From positions 248,001-312,000 of the forward strand of contig NZ_BBOJ01000009.1 in assembly GCF_000974445.1 (NCBI RefSeq): a DNA stretch of 64,000 bases, given 5' to 3'. The notes under the pieces are model-generated. The model had not been told where the DNA came from and did not search any database. It worked only from the letters and a program-made list of their open reading frames with translations. Shown in pieces: positions 1 to 7,672 of the stretch; position 1 is the first letter of the stretch; each line of letters begins with the position of its first letter. The stretch is from Lentzea aerocolonigenes (lineage in GTDB: Bacteria > Actinomycetota > Actinomycetes > Mycobacteriales > Pseudonocardiaceae). A program made the translations under genes and the position numbers.

Positions 1-53
1 GCACCGACGGCAAGGCCACCGTGTACCGCCCCGCGACCGGACACGCAGCGTGA
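1..53 (+). CDS. C-terminal end of an unidentified protein (partial)
   Basis: The first 53 bases read in frame 3 as the tail TDGKATVYRPATGHAA followed by TGA at 51-53. Everything upstream is outside the window, so the protein cannot be named. In elements of this kind the gene at this position is often a transfer or replication-associated protein, but that is only context. Confidence 0.4.
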   Translation, partial: TDGKATVYRPATGHAA

Positions 54-66
54 CACCTAGCGGGTG

Positions 67-97
67 CCTGACGTCAGCGCACGTCACCTGACGTCAG
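67..97. promoter_or_regulatory. Two copies of a 10-bp palindrome, likely operator
   Basis: CCTGACGTCAG occurs at 67-77 and again at 87-97. Each copy contains the perfect palindrome CTGACGTCAG, and the copies are exactly 20 bp apart (two helical turns), so a dimeric repressor could bind both on one DNA face. A further ACGTCA half-site lies between them (81-86). The pair sits in the roughly 190-bp gap upstream of the DUF5706-like gene at 245. I infer an operator controlling the downstream AICE operon. No matching regulator gene is in the window. Confidence 0.4.
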
Positions 98-244
98 GCG
101 CCCGCACTCCCGCCCAATGCGCGCGGGTGCGCGTGCGCGCGCGAAACCCCATTCATAACACCGTTCTGATTGAAGGCTGACGACACGTCGGCCTGGTCTC
201 GCACACCCCAAATCGACTACGCAGAGTGACATCTGGAGGGCGTC

Positions 245-733
245 ATGACCCGCTGTGAGTTCGTCGCAGTCCCCACTCAGCAGCACAACACCGAGGCCGT
301 AAAGGCCGCAGACCTGGAGGTGCGCGACGAGCTGCGCCGCACCGACACCAAGGCGATCGGCATGCTCGGCTTGTTCAGCGTCGCGCTGGCCGCGCTGCTT
401 GCGCTGATCGCCGCGCACCCCAGCACCTTCGCCACCGTCCTGCTGCGACTCGCGGCCCTGCCGGTCGCCGTGTCGATCGTGCTGCTGCTGTCGGTGATCC
501 GCCCCGGCATCGTCCACAACAGCCCGCACGGCTTCCCGCGCTGGGCCATCTTCCGCGGCCAGCCCGCGGCGCTGCTGGACGACCTCACCGCACCCGACGC
601 CCTCAATGGCCGCCTGGAAGTGCTGGCGGCGCTGTCGGCCAGCCTGCTGACCAAGTACCGGCGCATCCGCGCGGCAGTGCACCTGCTGGCCACCGGGTTC
701 GCGCTGCTCACCCTCGCCTCGTTCACCGCCTGA
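245..733 (+). CDS. DUF5706 / Pycsar-effector-like two-helix membrane protein
   Basis: A 162-residue protein with a GGAGG ribosome site before ATG 245. An N-terminal soluble stretch is followed by RRTDTKAIGMLGLF leading into a hydrophobic segment (about 38-60), a second hydrophobic segment (about 66-82) followed by VIRPGI, then LSASLLTKYRRIRAA and a last hydrophobic stretch (about 143-160). The DTKA-TM-TM-RP and LS-KYxxIR pattern is that of DUF5706 proteins, whose best-studied members are the membrane effectors (PycTM) of Pycsar defence. No pyrimidine cyclase gene lies nearby, so a defence role is unproven. Such proteins are also found as orphan AICE genes, possibly acting in transfer or exclusion. 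The match is from motif memory, not a search. Confidence 0.55.
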   Translation: MTRCEFVAVPTQQHNTEAVKAADLEVRDELRRTDTKAIGMLGLFSVALAALLALIAAHPSTFATVLLRLAALPVAVSIVLLLSVIRPGIVHNSPHGFPRWAIFRGQPAALLDDLTAPDALNGRLEVLAALSASLLTKYRRIRAAVHLLATGFALLTLASFTA

Positions 734-749
734 ACCGCAGGGGATCACC

Positions 750-1220
750 GTGACCACCACCGCCGCACAGCAGGCCGTGTACGAGATCGAGACCCTGGCC
801 CACCACGAGGCCGCGCACGCCGTGATCGCCCTCGTCGGCGGCGGCACCGCCCCGAAGGTGCGGATCTGGCAGGCCAGCCCGACCCGCTGGCGGGGCTGGA
901 CCGACATGACGTTCGACGAGACCCCCGAGGGCGACCACGCCGCCGCGCTCGCGCTGCTGGCCGGCGTCCCCGCCGAACGGTTCTGGCTCGAATCCCACAA
1001 CGTCCCGCGCGCCCGCTGGCCGCACGACGTGGACAGCAGCGGCGCCTACGACCGCCAGACGGTCCACGAGTGCCTCGCCCGCATCCCGCGCGACCAGCGC
1101 CCCGCCTTCCACGCGGTGCAGAGCAAGGCCGAACGGCTCGTCATCGCGCACTGGGACCGCATTACCGACCTCGCCGCCCGCCTCATCGAGGCGCGTTGCC
1201 TGCACCACGTCACCGCCTGA
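750..1220 (+). CDS. Small HEAAH-motif M41-like metallopeptidase-like protein
   Basis: A 156-residue protein starting at GTG 750, 16 bases after the previous stop, preceded by a purine-rich CAGGGG. It carries an HExxH motif, LAHHEAAHAVIALVGG, with H19, E20 and H23, resembling the zinc site of FtsH (M41) peptidases but without the AAA domain. A later acidic/Ser stretch (DVDSSGAYD) could supply the third ligand. The next gene encodes a second, diverged copy. Such stand-alone zincins are common in AICEs and actinobacterial plasmids with no assigned role. Proteolysis of element or host regulators is speculation. Confidence 0.5.
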   Translation: MTTTAAQQAVYEIETLAHHEAAHAVIALVGGGTAPKVRIWQASPTRWRGWTDMTFDETPEGDHAAALALLAGVPAERFWLESHNVPRARWPHDVDSSGAYDRQTVHECLARIPRDQRPAFHAVQSKAERLVIAHWDRITDLAARLIEARCLHHVTA

Positions 1221-1238
1221 GCGTTCAGGGAGCCACCG

Positions 1239-1667
1239 ATGACCGAGATTGATCCGTACCGGCTCGCCGTCGCGGTACACGAGCTGGGCCACCTCATCGC
1301 GTGGCAGCGGGCCGGGCTGCACATCAACGAGATCCGCGTGTTCGGCACCGGCGAGCGGGCAGAGGGCTACGTCGACCTCGGCAGGCAGCGCATCCGCGAT
1401 ACCGACCAGGCCCGCGCCTACCTGGTCGGCCTGCTCACCGGCAGGGAGGCGGAAGTGCGCTGGTGCGAGCTGTCCGGCATGCGTCACCACGACTACACCA
1501 GCGAGCCCGACATGCGCAGCTTCCGGCGCCTGCGCCGCCACAAGCTCGCCCGCCATCTCACCGACGCCGAACTCCGGCACGACGCGCGAGCGCTGGTGCG
1601 CGCGCAGTGGGAGCAGATCACCCGACTGGCGCCACGGCTCGCCCGGTGCGGCTGGCTCCCGCTGTGA
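1239..1667 (+). CDS. Second small HELGH-motif M41-like metallopeptidase-like protein
   Basis: A 142-residue protein (ATG 1239) with an HExxH motif near the N-terminus, VAVHELGHLIAWQRAG (H14, E15, H18), followed by a region with HHDYTSEPDM that may contribute a metal ligand. It lies 18 bases after the first HExxH gene and has the same overall plan: a short N-terminus, a zinc helix, an Arg-rich C-terminal helix bundle. The two are probably ancient tandem paralogues or a cooperating pair. Function unknown. Confidence 0.5.
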   Translation: MTEIDPYRLAVAVHELGHLIAWQRAGLHINEIRVFGTGERAEGYVDLGRQRIRDTDQARAYLVGLLTGREAEVRWCELSGMRHHDYTSEPDMRSFRRLRRHKLARHLTDAELRHDARALVRAQWEQITRLAPRLARCGWLPL

Positions 1668-1743
1668 CTCGCGCACCGCGCCGCCTGCCGATCGCACACG
1701 TCCACGGCTGAACCCCAAACACACCAACGAAAGGAACACGACC

Positions 1744-2199
1744 ATGGCCGGTCTTCCCGAGGTCACCGTCGCCGGAACCCTCACCGCCGATCCCGAACTC
1801 CGCTTCACCCAGTCCGGTATCGCCGTCGCGAACTTCACCGTCGCCGCCAACGACCGCCGCTACGACCAGCAGTCCGGGCAGTGGGTCGACGGCGACGCCA
1901 CGTTCCTGCGCTGCACGCTGTGGCGCCAGCCCGCCGAAAACCTCGTCAACTCCGTCGGCAAAGGCAACCGGGTGCTGATCACCGGAACGCTGCGGCAGCG
2001 GCAGTTCGAACACGAGGGCCAGAAGCGCACCGTGCTGGAACTGGACGTCACCGAATGCGGGCCATCGGTGCGCTGGGCCACCGCGAAAGTCACCAAGGTC
2101 ACCCGCACCAACGGTGGCGGGTCCACCCCGGCCGCGGACGCGTGGGGCAGTGCCCCGCCCGCGAGCGGGTCCGGGTTCGCCGACGAGCCGCCGTTCTGA
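1744..2199 (+). CDS. ssb: Single-stranded DNA-binding protein (element-encoded)
   Basis: A 151-residue protein with an OB-fold beginning VTVAGTLTADPELRFTQSG and the typical core strands (FLRCTLWRQPAENL, NRVLITGTLRQRQF). A Gly/Pro-rich linker leads to the acidic tip FADEPPF, the conserved C-terminal peptide that recruits replication and repair proteins. It starts at ATG 1744 after an AAAGGAA ribosome site. The same frame is open further upstream, but that stretch overlaps the previous gene out of frame and shows no SSB homology. It would coat single-stranded DNA during conjugative transfer or element replication. Confidence 0.93.
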   Translation: MAGLPEVTVAGTLTADPELRFTQSGIAVANFTVAANDRRYDQQSGQWVDGDATFLRCTLWRQPAENLVNSVGKGNRVLITGTLRQRQFEHEGQKRTVLELDVTECGPSVRWATAKVTKVTRTNGGGSTPAADAWGSAPPASGSGFADEPPF

Positions 2200-2288
2200 C
2201 CGACACCGGACGTTGCGGGGCGACGTCGGCAAGCCTCCGCCCCGCAACTCCGCTCTCCCACCGCTTCCACGGTTTCGAGGAGCCAGCC

Positions 2289-2933
2289 ATGAGTACCACC
2301 AACACGATCCTGGCCACCACCACGGCCGCCGCTGCCGCGGGCTACCTGGCCACCAGCGCCTACGCCCTGCACCTGTTCAAGCGGCTGCACATCGACGCCC
2401 TGACCGGTCTGGGCAACCGGGAGGCGCTGGGCATCCTGGCCCATCGCGCGGCCACGCGCCGCCCCGGCTCGGTCGGGTTGCTGCTGCTGGACGTCGACAA
2501 CTTCAAAGCCATCAACGACACCCACGGCCACGGCGGTGGCGACATGGTGCTGAAGGTGCTCGCCACGCGGCTCAATGCGCTGCGGCTGCCGGGAGAGCAC
2601 GCGATCCGGCTGCACGGTGACGAGTTCGTGCTGTGGCTCGGACGCGTGCCGTCCGGCGAGCGTGGCCGCCAGACCGCCGCGCACCGTGTCGACGCCGTAC
2701 GTGCCGCCCTGACGAAGCCGATCTTCCTTGACCGGCTTGGACGTGAACGCCAGCGCCTGAGCGTCGCGGTCAGCATCGGCGCGCAGACCCTGCCCAGCCG
2801 CGGCGTGCAGCTGCCCGCGCTGCTCGCCGGCGCCGACGCGGCCATGTACGCGGACAAGCACGGCCGCCACCTCACCAGCCTGCCCACCACCGGCCGCCTG
2901 CGCGACCACCGACCAGGACGAGAGAGCGCCTGA
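2289..2933 (+). CDS. Membrane-anchored GGDEF-domain protein with HGDEF active-site motif
   Basis: A 214-residue protein starting at ATG 2289 with GAGGAG just upstream. An N-terminal Ala-rich hydrophobic helix (about 8-27) is followed by a GGDEF domain: DALTGLGNREAL, the metal/nucleotide strand LLLLDVDNFKAINDTHGHGGGD, and the active loop RLHGDEFVLWL. The signature reads H-G-D-E-F rather than G-G-D-E-F, while the preceding DNFKxINDxxGHxxGD motif is complete, so cyclase activity is uncertain. GGDEF proteins recur on AICEs. It could make c-di-GMP affecting host development, or bind nucleotide as a switch. No EAL domain is present. Confidence 0.8.
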   Translation: MSTTNTILATTTAAAAAGYLATSAYALHLFKRLHIDALTGLGNREALGILAHRAATRRPGSVGLLLLDVDNFKAINDTHGHGGGDMVLKVLATRLNALRLPGEHAIRLHGDEFVLWLGRVPSGERGRQTAAHRVDAVRAALTKPIFLDRLGRERQRLSVAVSIGAQTLPSRGVQLPALLAGADAAMYADKHGRHLTSLPTTGRLRDHRPGRESA

Positions 2934-3367
2934 TGGGCAGCCGGACGCGCCCGATCTGCGAAGTGGTGCTGCCGTGGAACGGGCAGAGCGCGTTCTGCCG
3001 CGGCCGGGAGGGCGGCCTGATCGTGTTCGCCTGGCGCGGCAGGCCCGGCGCCGTCCCGCCCGGCCTCGCCACCCGCCGCCAGCTCCGCGCGATCGGACTG
3101 CGCCCCAACGGGCAGGGCGCGCAGGCGCTGCTGTGGTTCCGCCACCGCCGCCCCTACCGCCGCGAAGAGCTGTGCGACCTGTTCCGCGTGGACCTCGCGG
3201 CGCAGGTCCGGCCGCTCACCGCCGCGCGGATCTTCGCGCTGGACAAGGCGATGGCCGCCCGCCGCTGGTGCCCTCAGTGCGAGCAGGACGTCGGCTACTG
3301 CGTGCCCACCTCCTACGGGCGCTGCTGGACCTGCTTCGAAGCCAACGAATCCGAGGAGGTGGCGTGA
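2933..3367 (+). CDS. RRQRL-motif zinc-ribbon protein
   Basis: A 144-residue protein whose ATG (2933) overlaps the preceding TGA. It contains ATRRQLRAIGLRPNGQ, the Arg-rich RRQL/RRQRL motif of an AICE-associated family, and a C-terminal zinc ribbon with CPQC and CWTC pairs (about residues 118-137). The zinc ribbon and basic residues suggest nucleic-acid binding. The family has no experimentally defined role known to me. Translational coupling to the GGDEF gene and the next gene (its stop overlaps the dcm ATG) indicates one operon. Confidence 0.65.
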   Translation: MGSRTRPICEVVLPWNGQSAFCRGREGGLIVFAWRGRPGAVPPGLATRRQLRAIGLRPNGQGAQALLWFRHRRPYRREELCDLFRVDLAAQVRPLTAARIFALDKAMAARRWCPQCEQDVGYCVPTSYGRCWTCFEANESEEVA

Positions 3368-4413
3368 TGAAGACCGGCAGCCTCTTCACCGGCTTCGGAG
3401 GTCTCGATCACGCTGCTCACCGCGTGTTCGGCGGTGCGCTCGCCTGGGTCTCGGACAACCACCCGTCAGCGGTCAAGCTCCTGGCCCACCGGCTGCCCGA
3501 TGTCCCGAACCTGGGCGACATCACCGCCATCGACTGGAACCAAGTCGAGCCCGTGGACCTGCTCACCGCAGGTTTTCCGTGCCAGGACATCAGCCCCGCC
3601 GGCAAACGAGCCGGTATCGAAGGAGCCCGAAGTGGCCTCTGGACCCACGTCGTCGACGCCGTTCGCGTACTACAGCCCCGACACGTCGTGCTGGAGAACG
3701 TCGCTGCCCTCCTTGTTCGAGGACATGCCCGAGTCGCCGCCGACCTGGCCGCGCTCGGGTATGACCTGCGGTGGACATGCCTACGCGCTTCCGACGCCGG
3801 GGCACCACACCGCCGTGACCGGTGGTTCGGCTACGCGACACCTGCTCAAGACCCCGACCGCGCAACTCGCCGTGAATGGCGGCTCGCAGCACCCGGACAA
3901 GCGCAAAGCGGGCGGCCACGGGCCGACGCTCGCGGACGAGGTGGAGCACCTGCTGCCCACCCCGAAGGCCACGGACGGCACCAAGGGCGGCCCGAACTAA
4001 CGCGGCTCGTCGGGCGACCTGACCCTGCCGTCCGCGGCTGCGCGGCTGCTGCCGACGCCGACGCGCGCCGACGCGGAGCGGACCAGCGCGACCTACGCGC
4101 GGGGCAACCCGACGCTGTTCGGGGCGTTGAGTGGGGAGCCTTCGAGCCCGCCATCCGCCGATGGGAACACCTCCTCGGACGACCCGCCCCTGAACCCACC
4201 CAGCCCGGAACCCGAGGCAACCACGTCCTGAGCCCGCGCTTCGTCGAATGGCTGATGGGCCTCGACGCCGGCTGGGTCACCGACGTGCCGGGCCTGTCGC
4301 GCACCGAGCAACTGCGCCTGCTCGGCAACGGAGTCGTCCCACAGCAAGGCACCGCCGCCCTGCACCACCTGCGCCAGATCGACCTCGTCGACCACAGCGA
4401 GCGCGCCGCGTGA
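3367..4413 (+). CDS. dcm: C5-cytosine DNA methyltransferase, probably with an out-of-frame central segment
   Basis: A 348-residue product starting at ATG 3367. The N-terminal half has the methyltransferase motifs: GSLFTGFGGLDHA (SAM site), AGFPCQDIS with the catalytic Cys, HVVLENVAALL (motif IV ENV) and LRASDAGAPHRRDRWF (motif VIII). The C-terminal part is also typical (WGAFEPAIRRWE, SPRFVEWLMGL, LRLLGNGVVPQQ). Between about 3838 and 4120 this frame gives only an Ala/Arg-rich low-complexity stretch. The +1 frame over the same bases encodes the family-typical linker HLLPTPKATDGTKGGPN, a stop, then RGSSGDL and TLPSAAARLLPTP. This suggests a compensating frameshift pair that damages the target-recognition region. 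It probably protected the element from restriction. Activity now is doubtful. Confidence 0.75.
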   Translation: MKTGSLFTGFGGLDHAAHRVFGGALAWVSDNHPSAVKLLAHRLPDVPNLGDITAIDWNQVEPVDLLTAGFPCQDISPAGKRAGIEGARSGLWTHVVDAVRVLQPRHVVLENVAALLVRGHARVAADLAALGYDLRWTCLRASDAGAPHRRDRWFGYATPAQDPDRATRREWRLAAPGQAQSGRPRADARGRGGAPAAHPEGHGRHQGRPELTRLVGRPDPAVRGCAAAADADARRRGADQRDLRAGQPDAVRGVEWGAFEPAIRRWEHLLGRPAPEPTQPGTRGNHVLSPRFVEWLMGLDAGWVTDVPGLSRTEQLRLLGNGVVPQQGTAALHHLRQIDLVDHSERAA

Positions 4414-4454
4414 ACCCGCCCATCAACCCCCAAACCAGCGAAGGGAGCCCGGCC

Positions 4455-5351
4455 ATGAGCACCGAACCCGACCGCCTCACCGAGATCCTGCGCGCCGCCG
4501 CACGCGGCTGGCACATCTTCCCCGCCGTACCCGACGCCAAGCGCCCGTTCGTCGACCAGTGGGAAGCCCGCGCCACCACCGACCCCGCCGTGATCCGCGA
4601 CTTCTACACCCGGTACCCGCGGCACAACGTCGCGATCGCCACCGGTCCCTCCAACCTCGTGGTCGTCGACTGCGATGTCGCTAAGCCCGACGAGGTGGCA
4701 CCGGATGGCTTCAACATGCTCGGAGTGGCAACGGGGCTCGATGTCCTGACGCTGCTGGCCGAACGCGCCAAGGCCACGATCCCGCCCACTTACGCCGCGC
4801 GCACCCCGTCCGGCGGCACGCACCTCTACTTCCTCGCGCCCAAGGGCACGGCGTTGCGCAACACGGCGGGCACGCTGGGATGGCTCGTCGACACCCGCGC
4901 GCACGGCGGCTACGTCATCGCTCCGCCGTCGACCACCCCGGCCGGCCGTTACGAGATCACCGACGACCGCCCGCCGGTCGAACTGCCCGCCTGGTTGGTC
5001 CAGGCACCCGCCGTTAAGCCGCCTATGGCCGTCTCAGCGCCCAACCAGAGCGCCCCTGCGCAACGCTCCGCGTACTTGGACGCGATCGTGCGCGGCGAGT
5101 GCGCCAAGGTCGCAGCGGCCCAACGAAGCCGCCACAACAAGACCCTGTTCCAGGCCGCGCTGAGCCTTGGCCAACTGGTCGGGGGCAACGAGATCAGCCA
5201 CTCCGACGCTGCCCACATGTTGGAGCAATCCGCCGCCCACATGGCCGCCGGCGACTGCGACTGCACCCCGCGCCAGATCACCGCCACAGTCCAGTCAGGA
5301 CTGAAGTTGGGCGCCACCAATGCCCGGCGGCTCGACAACCGCGCCGCCTGA
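4455..5351 (+). CDS. Bifunctional DNA primase/polymerase (Prim-Pol), AICE replication protein
   Basis: A 298-residue protein with AAGGGAG before ATG 4455. The Prim-Pol (AEP superfamily) core is visible: an N-terminal RGWHIFPAVPDAKRP, the metal-binding strand LVVVDCDVA, the TPSGGTHLYF motif containing the sGxH histidine, and GGYVIAPPSTTPAGRYE. A C-terminal helical region follows (about 210-298). Family members are the RepAM/plasmid-type initiators of AICEs and make primers at the element origin. Its partner is the DUF3987 protein two genes downstream, and the likely target is the repeat array at 7362-7639. Confidence 0.88.
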   Translation: MSTEPDRLTEILRAAARGWHIFPAVPDAKRPFVDQWEARATTDPAVIRDFYTRYPRHNVAIATGPSNLVVVDCDVAKPDEVAPDGFNMLGVATGLDVLTLLAERAKATIPPTYAARTPSGGTHLYFLAPKGTALRNTAGTLGWLVDTRAHGGYVIAPPSTTPAGRYEITDDRPPVELPAWLVQAPAVKPPMAVSAPNQSAPAQRSAYLDAIVRGECAKVAAAQRSRHNKTLFQAALSLGQLVGGNEISHSDAAHMLEQSAAHMAAGDCDCTPRQITATVQSGLKLGATNARRLDNRAA

Positions 5352-5384
5352 CCCCATCCCAACCGATCACACCAAGGAGAACGC

Positions 5385-5735
5385 ATGTCGAAGTGCAGCA
5401 CGTTCCTGTCCCACCTCGAAACCGCGGTCGAGGCGCTCAACGCCGCCAACTCCGCCAAGGGCTTCGAGTTCGCCAAGAAGGACCAGATCACCACGGCCGC
5501 CCACGCCGGCGACCAGATCGCGAAGGACCTCACCGACATCCTGCTCGCGATCGACACCGCGCTGGAGAAGCTCGCGGAGACGGCCAAGGAGCAGGGCGTG
5601 AAGGCCAGCGGCTCAATCGGCGACGCCAGCGCGGCGTTCTTCACCGCGGGGCGTGCGGTCAACGCGGCCCTGAAGCACACGGCCAAGGCGACCGACGCCG
5701 CGCACGCCGTCGACTTCCCGGCCATCAACAAGTAG
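5385..5735 (+). CDS. Small helical protein of unknown function
   Basis: A 116-residue protein, ATG 5385 with AAGGAGA upstream, lying between the primase and the DUF3987 gene and probably co-transcribed with them. It is Ala/Lys/Asp-rich with no Trp, and its heptad-like segments (SHLETAVEALNAANSAKG; ILLAIDTALEKLAETAKE) predict a mostly alpha-helical, possibly coiled-coil protein. No signal peptide or cysteine cluster. I do not recognise the family. Its position suggests a replication accessory protein. Confidence 0.5.
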   Translation: MSKCSTFLSHLETAVEALNAANSAKGFEFAKKDQITTAAHAGDQIAKDLTDILLAIDTALEKLAETAKEQGVKASGSIGDASAAFFTAGRAVNAALKHTAKATDAAHAVDFPAINK

Positions 5736-5816
5736 CACCCCGGCCCGGTACCGGCCGCGTGCCGGTACCGGGCACCCACTCCGTCCACTCCAGACACCGC
5801 AGTTGGAGGCACCCCG

Positions 5817-7394
5817 ATGAACGCGACGAACATGCACCCGCACGAGAGCGGTGCTGCGCGCGTTCTGCGTGCTGTGCCGGACGAACCCGGCCAGTCCGGA
5901 GACACCTGGGAACAGCCGGTTCCGCTCTCGGCCGCGCAGCGGGCGCTCCCGCCATTCCCGGTCAACGTCCTGCCGGGCTGGATGGCCGACATGGTCGACG
6001 CCGTCACCGAGTTCACTCAGACCCCGCCCGACCTCGCCGGATGCGTCGCGCTGTCCGCCCTGTCAACGGCTGCGGGCGGGCGCATCACCACCCGCATACG
6101 GCCGGGCTGGACCCAGCCGGTGAACCTCTTCTTGGTCGTCGCGCTGCCACCGGGCTCGCGGAAGTCGGACGTGTTCGCCGCGATGGCCGGACCCATCCGG
6201 GCCGCACAGGCCGAACTCGTCGAACTCGCCCTGCCCCAGATCGAGGAGGCCCGCGTCCAGAAGGCCGTCGCTGAACGGGAAGCGGAGAAGCTGGAGAAGA
6301 AGGCCAGTACCGCCGACGCCGCGTCCATCGGCCTGGCCGGTGACGCCGCGCTGCGCGCACAGGAGATTGTGATCCCAGCCAAACCGCGCTTGGTCGTGGA
6401 CGACGTCACCGCGGAGATCGCCGCCACCATCATGGCCCAACAGGGCGGACGCCTCGCCGTGCTCGCACCCGAGGGCGGCATCGTCTCCAACATCGCCGGG
6501 CGCTACTCCGGCACCCCGAACTACGAAGTCTTCCTGCGCGGCCACGCCGGCGAATATCTCGAAGTCGACCGCCAGGGCCGCGAATCCGACTTCATCGAAC
6601 ACGCCTACCTCACCCTCGGACTCGTTGTACAGCCGCAGATCATCCGCGACCTGGGACAGATCAAGGCCGCCAAGGAACGCGGCCTGCTCGGACGCTTCCT
6701 CTACTCCCTGCCGGTCAGCACCGTTGGCTACCGCGAGATCCGCGTACCCGAGATGCCCGAGCACATCGCCGCGGACTACCGCGCCCGCATCGGCGGCCTG
6801 ACCCTGCAACTGGCCATGTGGTCGGCGCCCGAAGTCGTCGACTTCAGCGCAGAAGCGGACGAAGCCATGTTCGCGTTGCAAGCGGAGATCGAGCCACGAC
6901 TAGGACCGCGCGGCGCCTGGCACCACATCGCAGACTGGGCAGGCAAGTACGCCGGAACCGTTGCGCGCCTTGCCGGACTGCTGCACCTCGCGGACCGGCC
7001 CACCGACGCCTGGCACCACGAGATCGGCGTCAGCACGTTCGCGCGCGCCCGCGAACTCGGCTCGTACTACCTCGCGCACGCGCTCGCGGCGTTCGACCAC
7101 ATGGGCAAGGACGAGGCGTACGACGACGCCCGAGCCCTGCTCGGGTGGATCGTCGGCGAACGTCTTCGTCAGTTCACCCGCCGCGATGCACATCGCGCCA
7201 ACCGCGGCAGGTTCACCACCGCCAGCGAGATCGGCCCGGCCCTCGAACTGCTCGAAGAGCACGGCCACATTCGCCAGCTCCCACTGCCCGAGCGGCAGGG
7301 AGCAGGACGCAAACCGAGCCCGACCTACCTTGTCCACCCCGTTCACCAGGCCGCAGACCGTGGACAGTTTGGACAGAATGGCCAGAATCCATGA
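5817..7394 (+). CDS. DUF3987 (YfjI-like) primase/helicase-associated protein
   Basis: A 525-residue protein. Residues about 40-400 match the DUF3987 pattern: FPVNVLPGWMADMVDAVTE, DLAGCVALSALSTAAGGR, a degenerate P-loop VALPPGSRKSDVF, DDVTAEIAATIMAQQGGRL, and a C-terminal GGLTLQLAMWSAP/WHHIADWAGKYAGTVARLAGLLHLAD block. These proteins pair with Prim-Pol proteins on AICEs, plasmids and phages and are thought to act as replicative ATPases. The last codons (GQFGQNGQNP) fall inside the first arm of a 27-bp inverted repeat, so the coding end and the proposed origin overlap. Confidence 0.85.
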   Translation: MNATNMHPHESGAARVLRAVPDEPGQSGDTWEQPVPLSAAQRALPPFPVNVLPGWMADMVDAVTEFTQTPPDLAGCVALSALSTAAGGRITTRIRPGWTQPVNLFLVVALPPGSRKSDVFAAMAGPIRAAQAELVELALPQIEEARVQKAVAEREAEKLEKKASTADAASIGLAGDAALRAQEIVIPAKPRLVVDDVTAEIAATIMAQQGGRLAVLAPEGGIVSNIAGRYSGTPNYEVFLRGHAGEYLEVDRQGRESDFIEHAYLTLGLVVQPQIIRDLGQIKAAKERGLLGRFLYSLPVSTVGYREIRVPEMPEHIAADYRARIGGLTLQLAMWSAPEVVDFSAEADEAMFALQAEIEPRLGPRGAWHHIADWAGKYAGTVARLAGLLHLADRPTDAWHHEIGVSTFARARELGSYYLAHALAAFDHMGKDEAYDDARALLGWIVGERLRQFTRRDAHRANRGRFTTASEIGPALELLEEHGHIRQLPLPERQGAGRKPSPTYLVHPVHQAADRGQFGQNGQNP

Positions 7395-7639
7395 CCGGGC
7401 ACAGTTCGTGCACGTCAAAGGCTTGTGAGCTGATCGCGCCCGCCGTGGACACAATGGGACACAACTCGGACAGAATTCGGGCCGCTCCACTGGCCCGAGG
7501 ACCGCCGACTGGGTCGCGCGGTAATTGTGTCCAGATTCTGTCCCATTCTGTCCAAGCGAACCAAGATCACCGCACACCGGCGCTGAGCAGTGCAAACGAC
7601 ACCTTGCGGCCAATTCTGGCCATTCTGTCCAAACTGTCC
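7362..7639. repeat. Symmetric GGACA repeat array with 27-bp perfect inverted repeat, candidate oriV
   Basis: The 27 bases at 7362-7388 recur as an exact reverse complement at 7613-7639. Inside lie GGACA units at 7447, 7457 and 7468 and reverse TGTCC units at 7528, 7539 and 7549. All of them, plus the outer units, are mirrored about one axis near 7500, and neighbouring units are 9 to 11 bp apart. The space between the DUF3987 stop and the excisionase start (7395-7672, 278 bp) holds no gene. Iterons beside Prim-Pol/DUF3987 genes suggest a replication origin. An operator for the xis-int genes is the alternative. Confidence 0.6.
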
Positions 7640-7672
7640 GAGCCCCGGCGTGCCCAGATCCAGGGAGCACCC

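Noticed and set aside
3713..3835. Possible dual coding in dcm (WPRSGMT / ALPT-like text in the +1 frame over motif VIII)
   Set aside because: The +1 text resembles phage Dcm linkers, but frame 1 has intact motif VIII here. I cannot exclude chance resemblance without alignment, so only the 3838-4120 part is claimed.
3434..4000. Separate gene in the +1 frame inside dcm
   Set aside because: It lacks its own start context and overlaps the true motif VIII region. It is better explained as the displaced linker of dcm.
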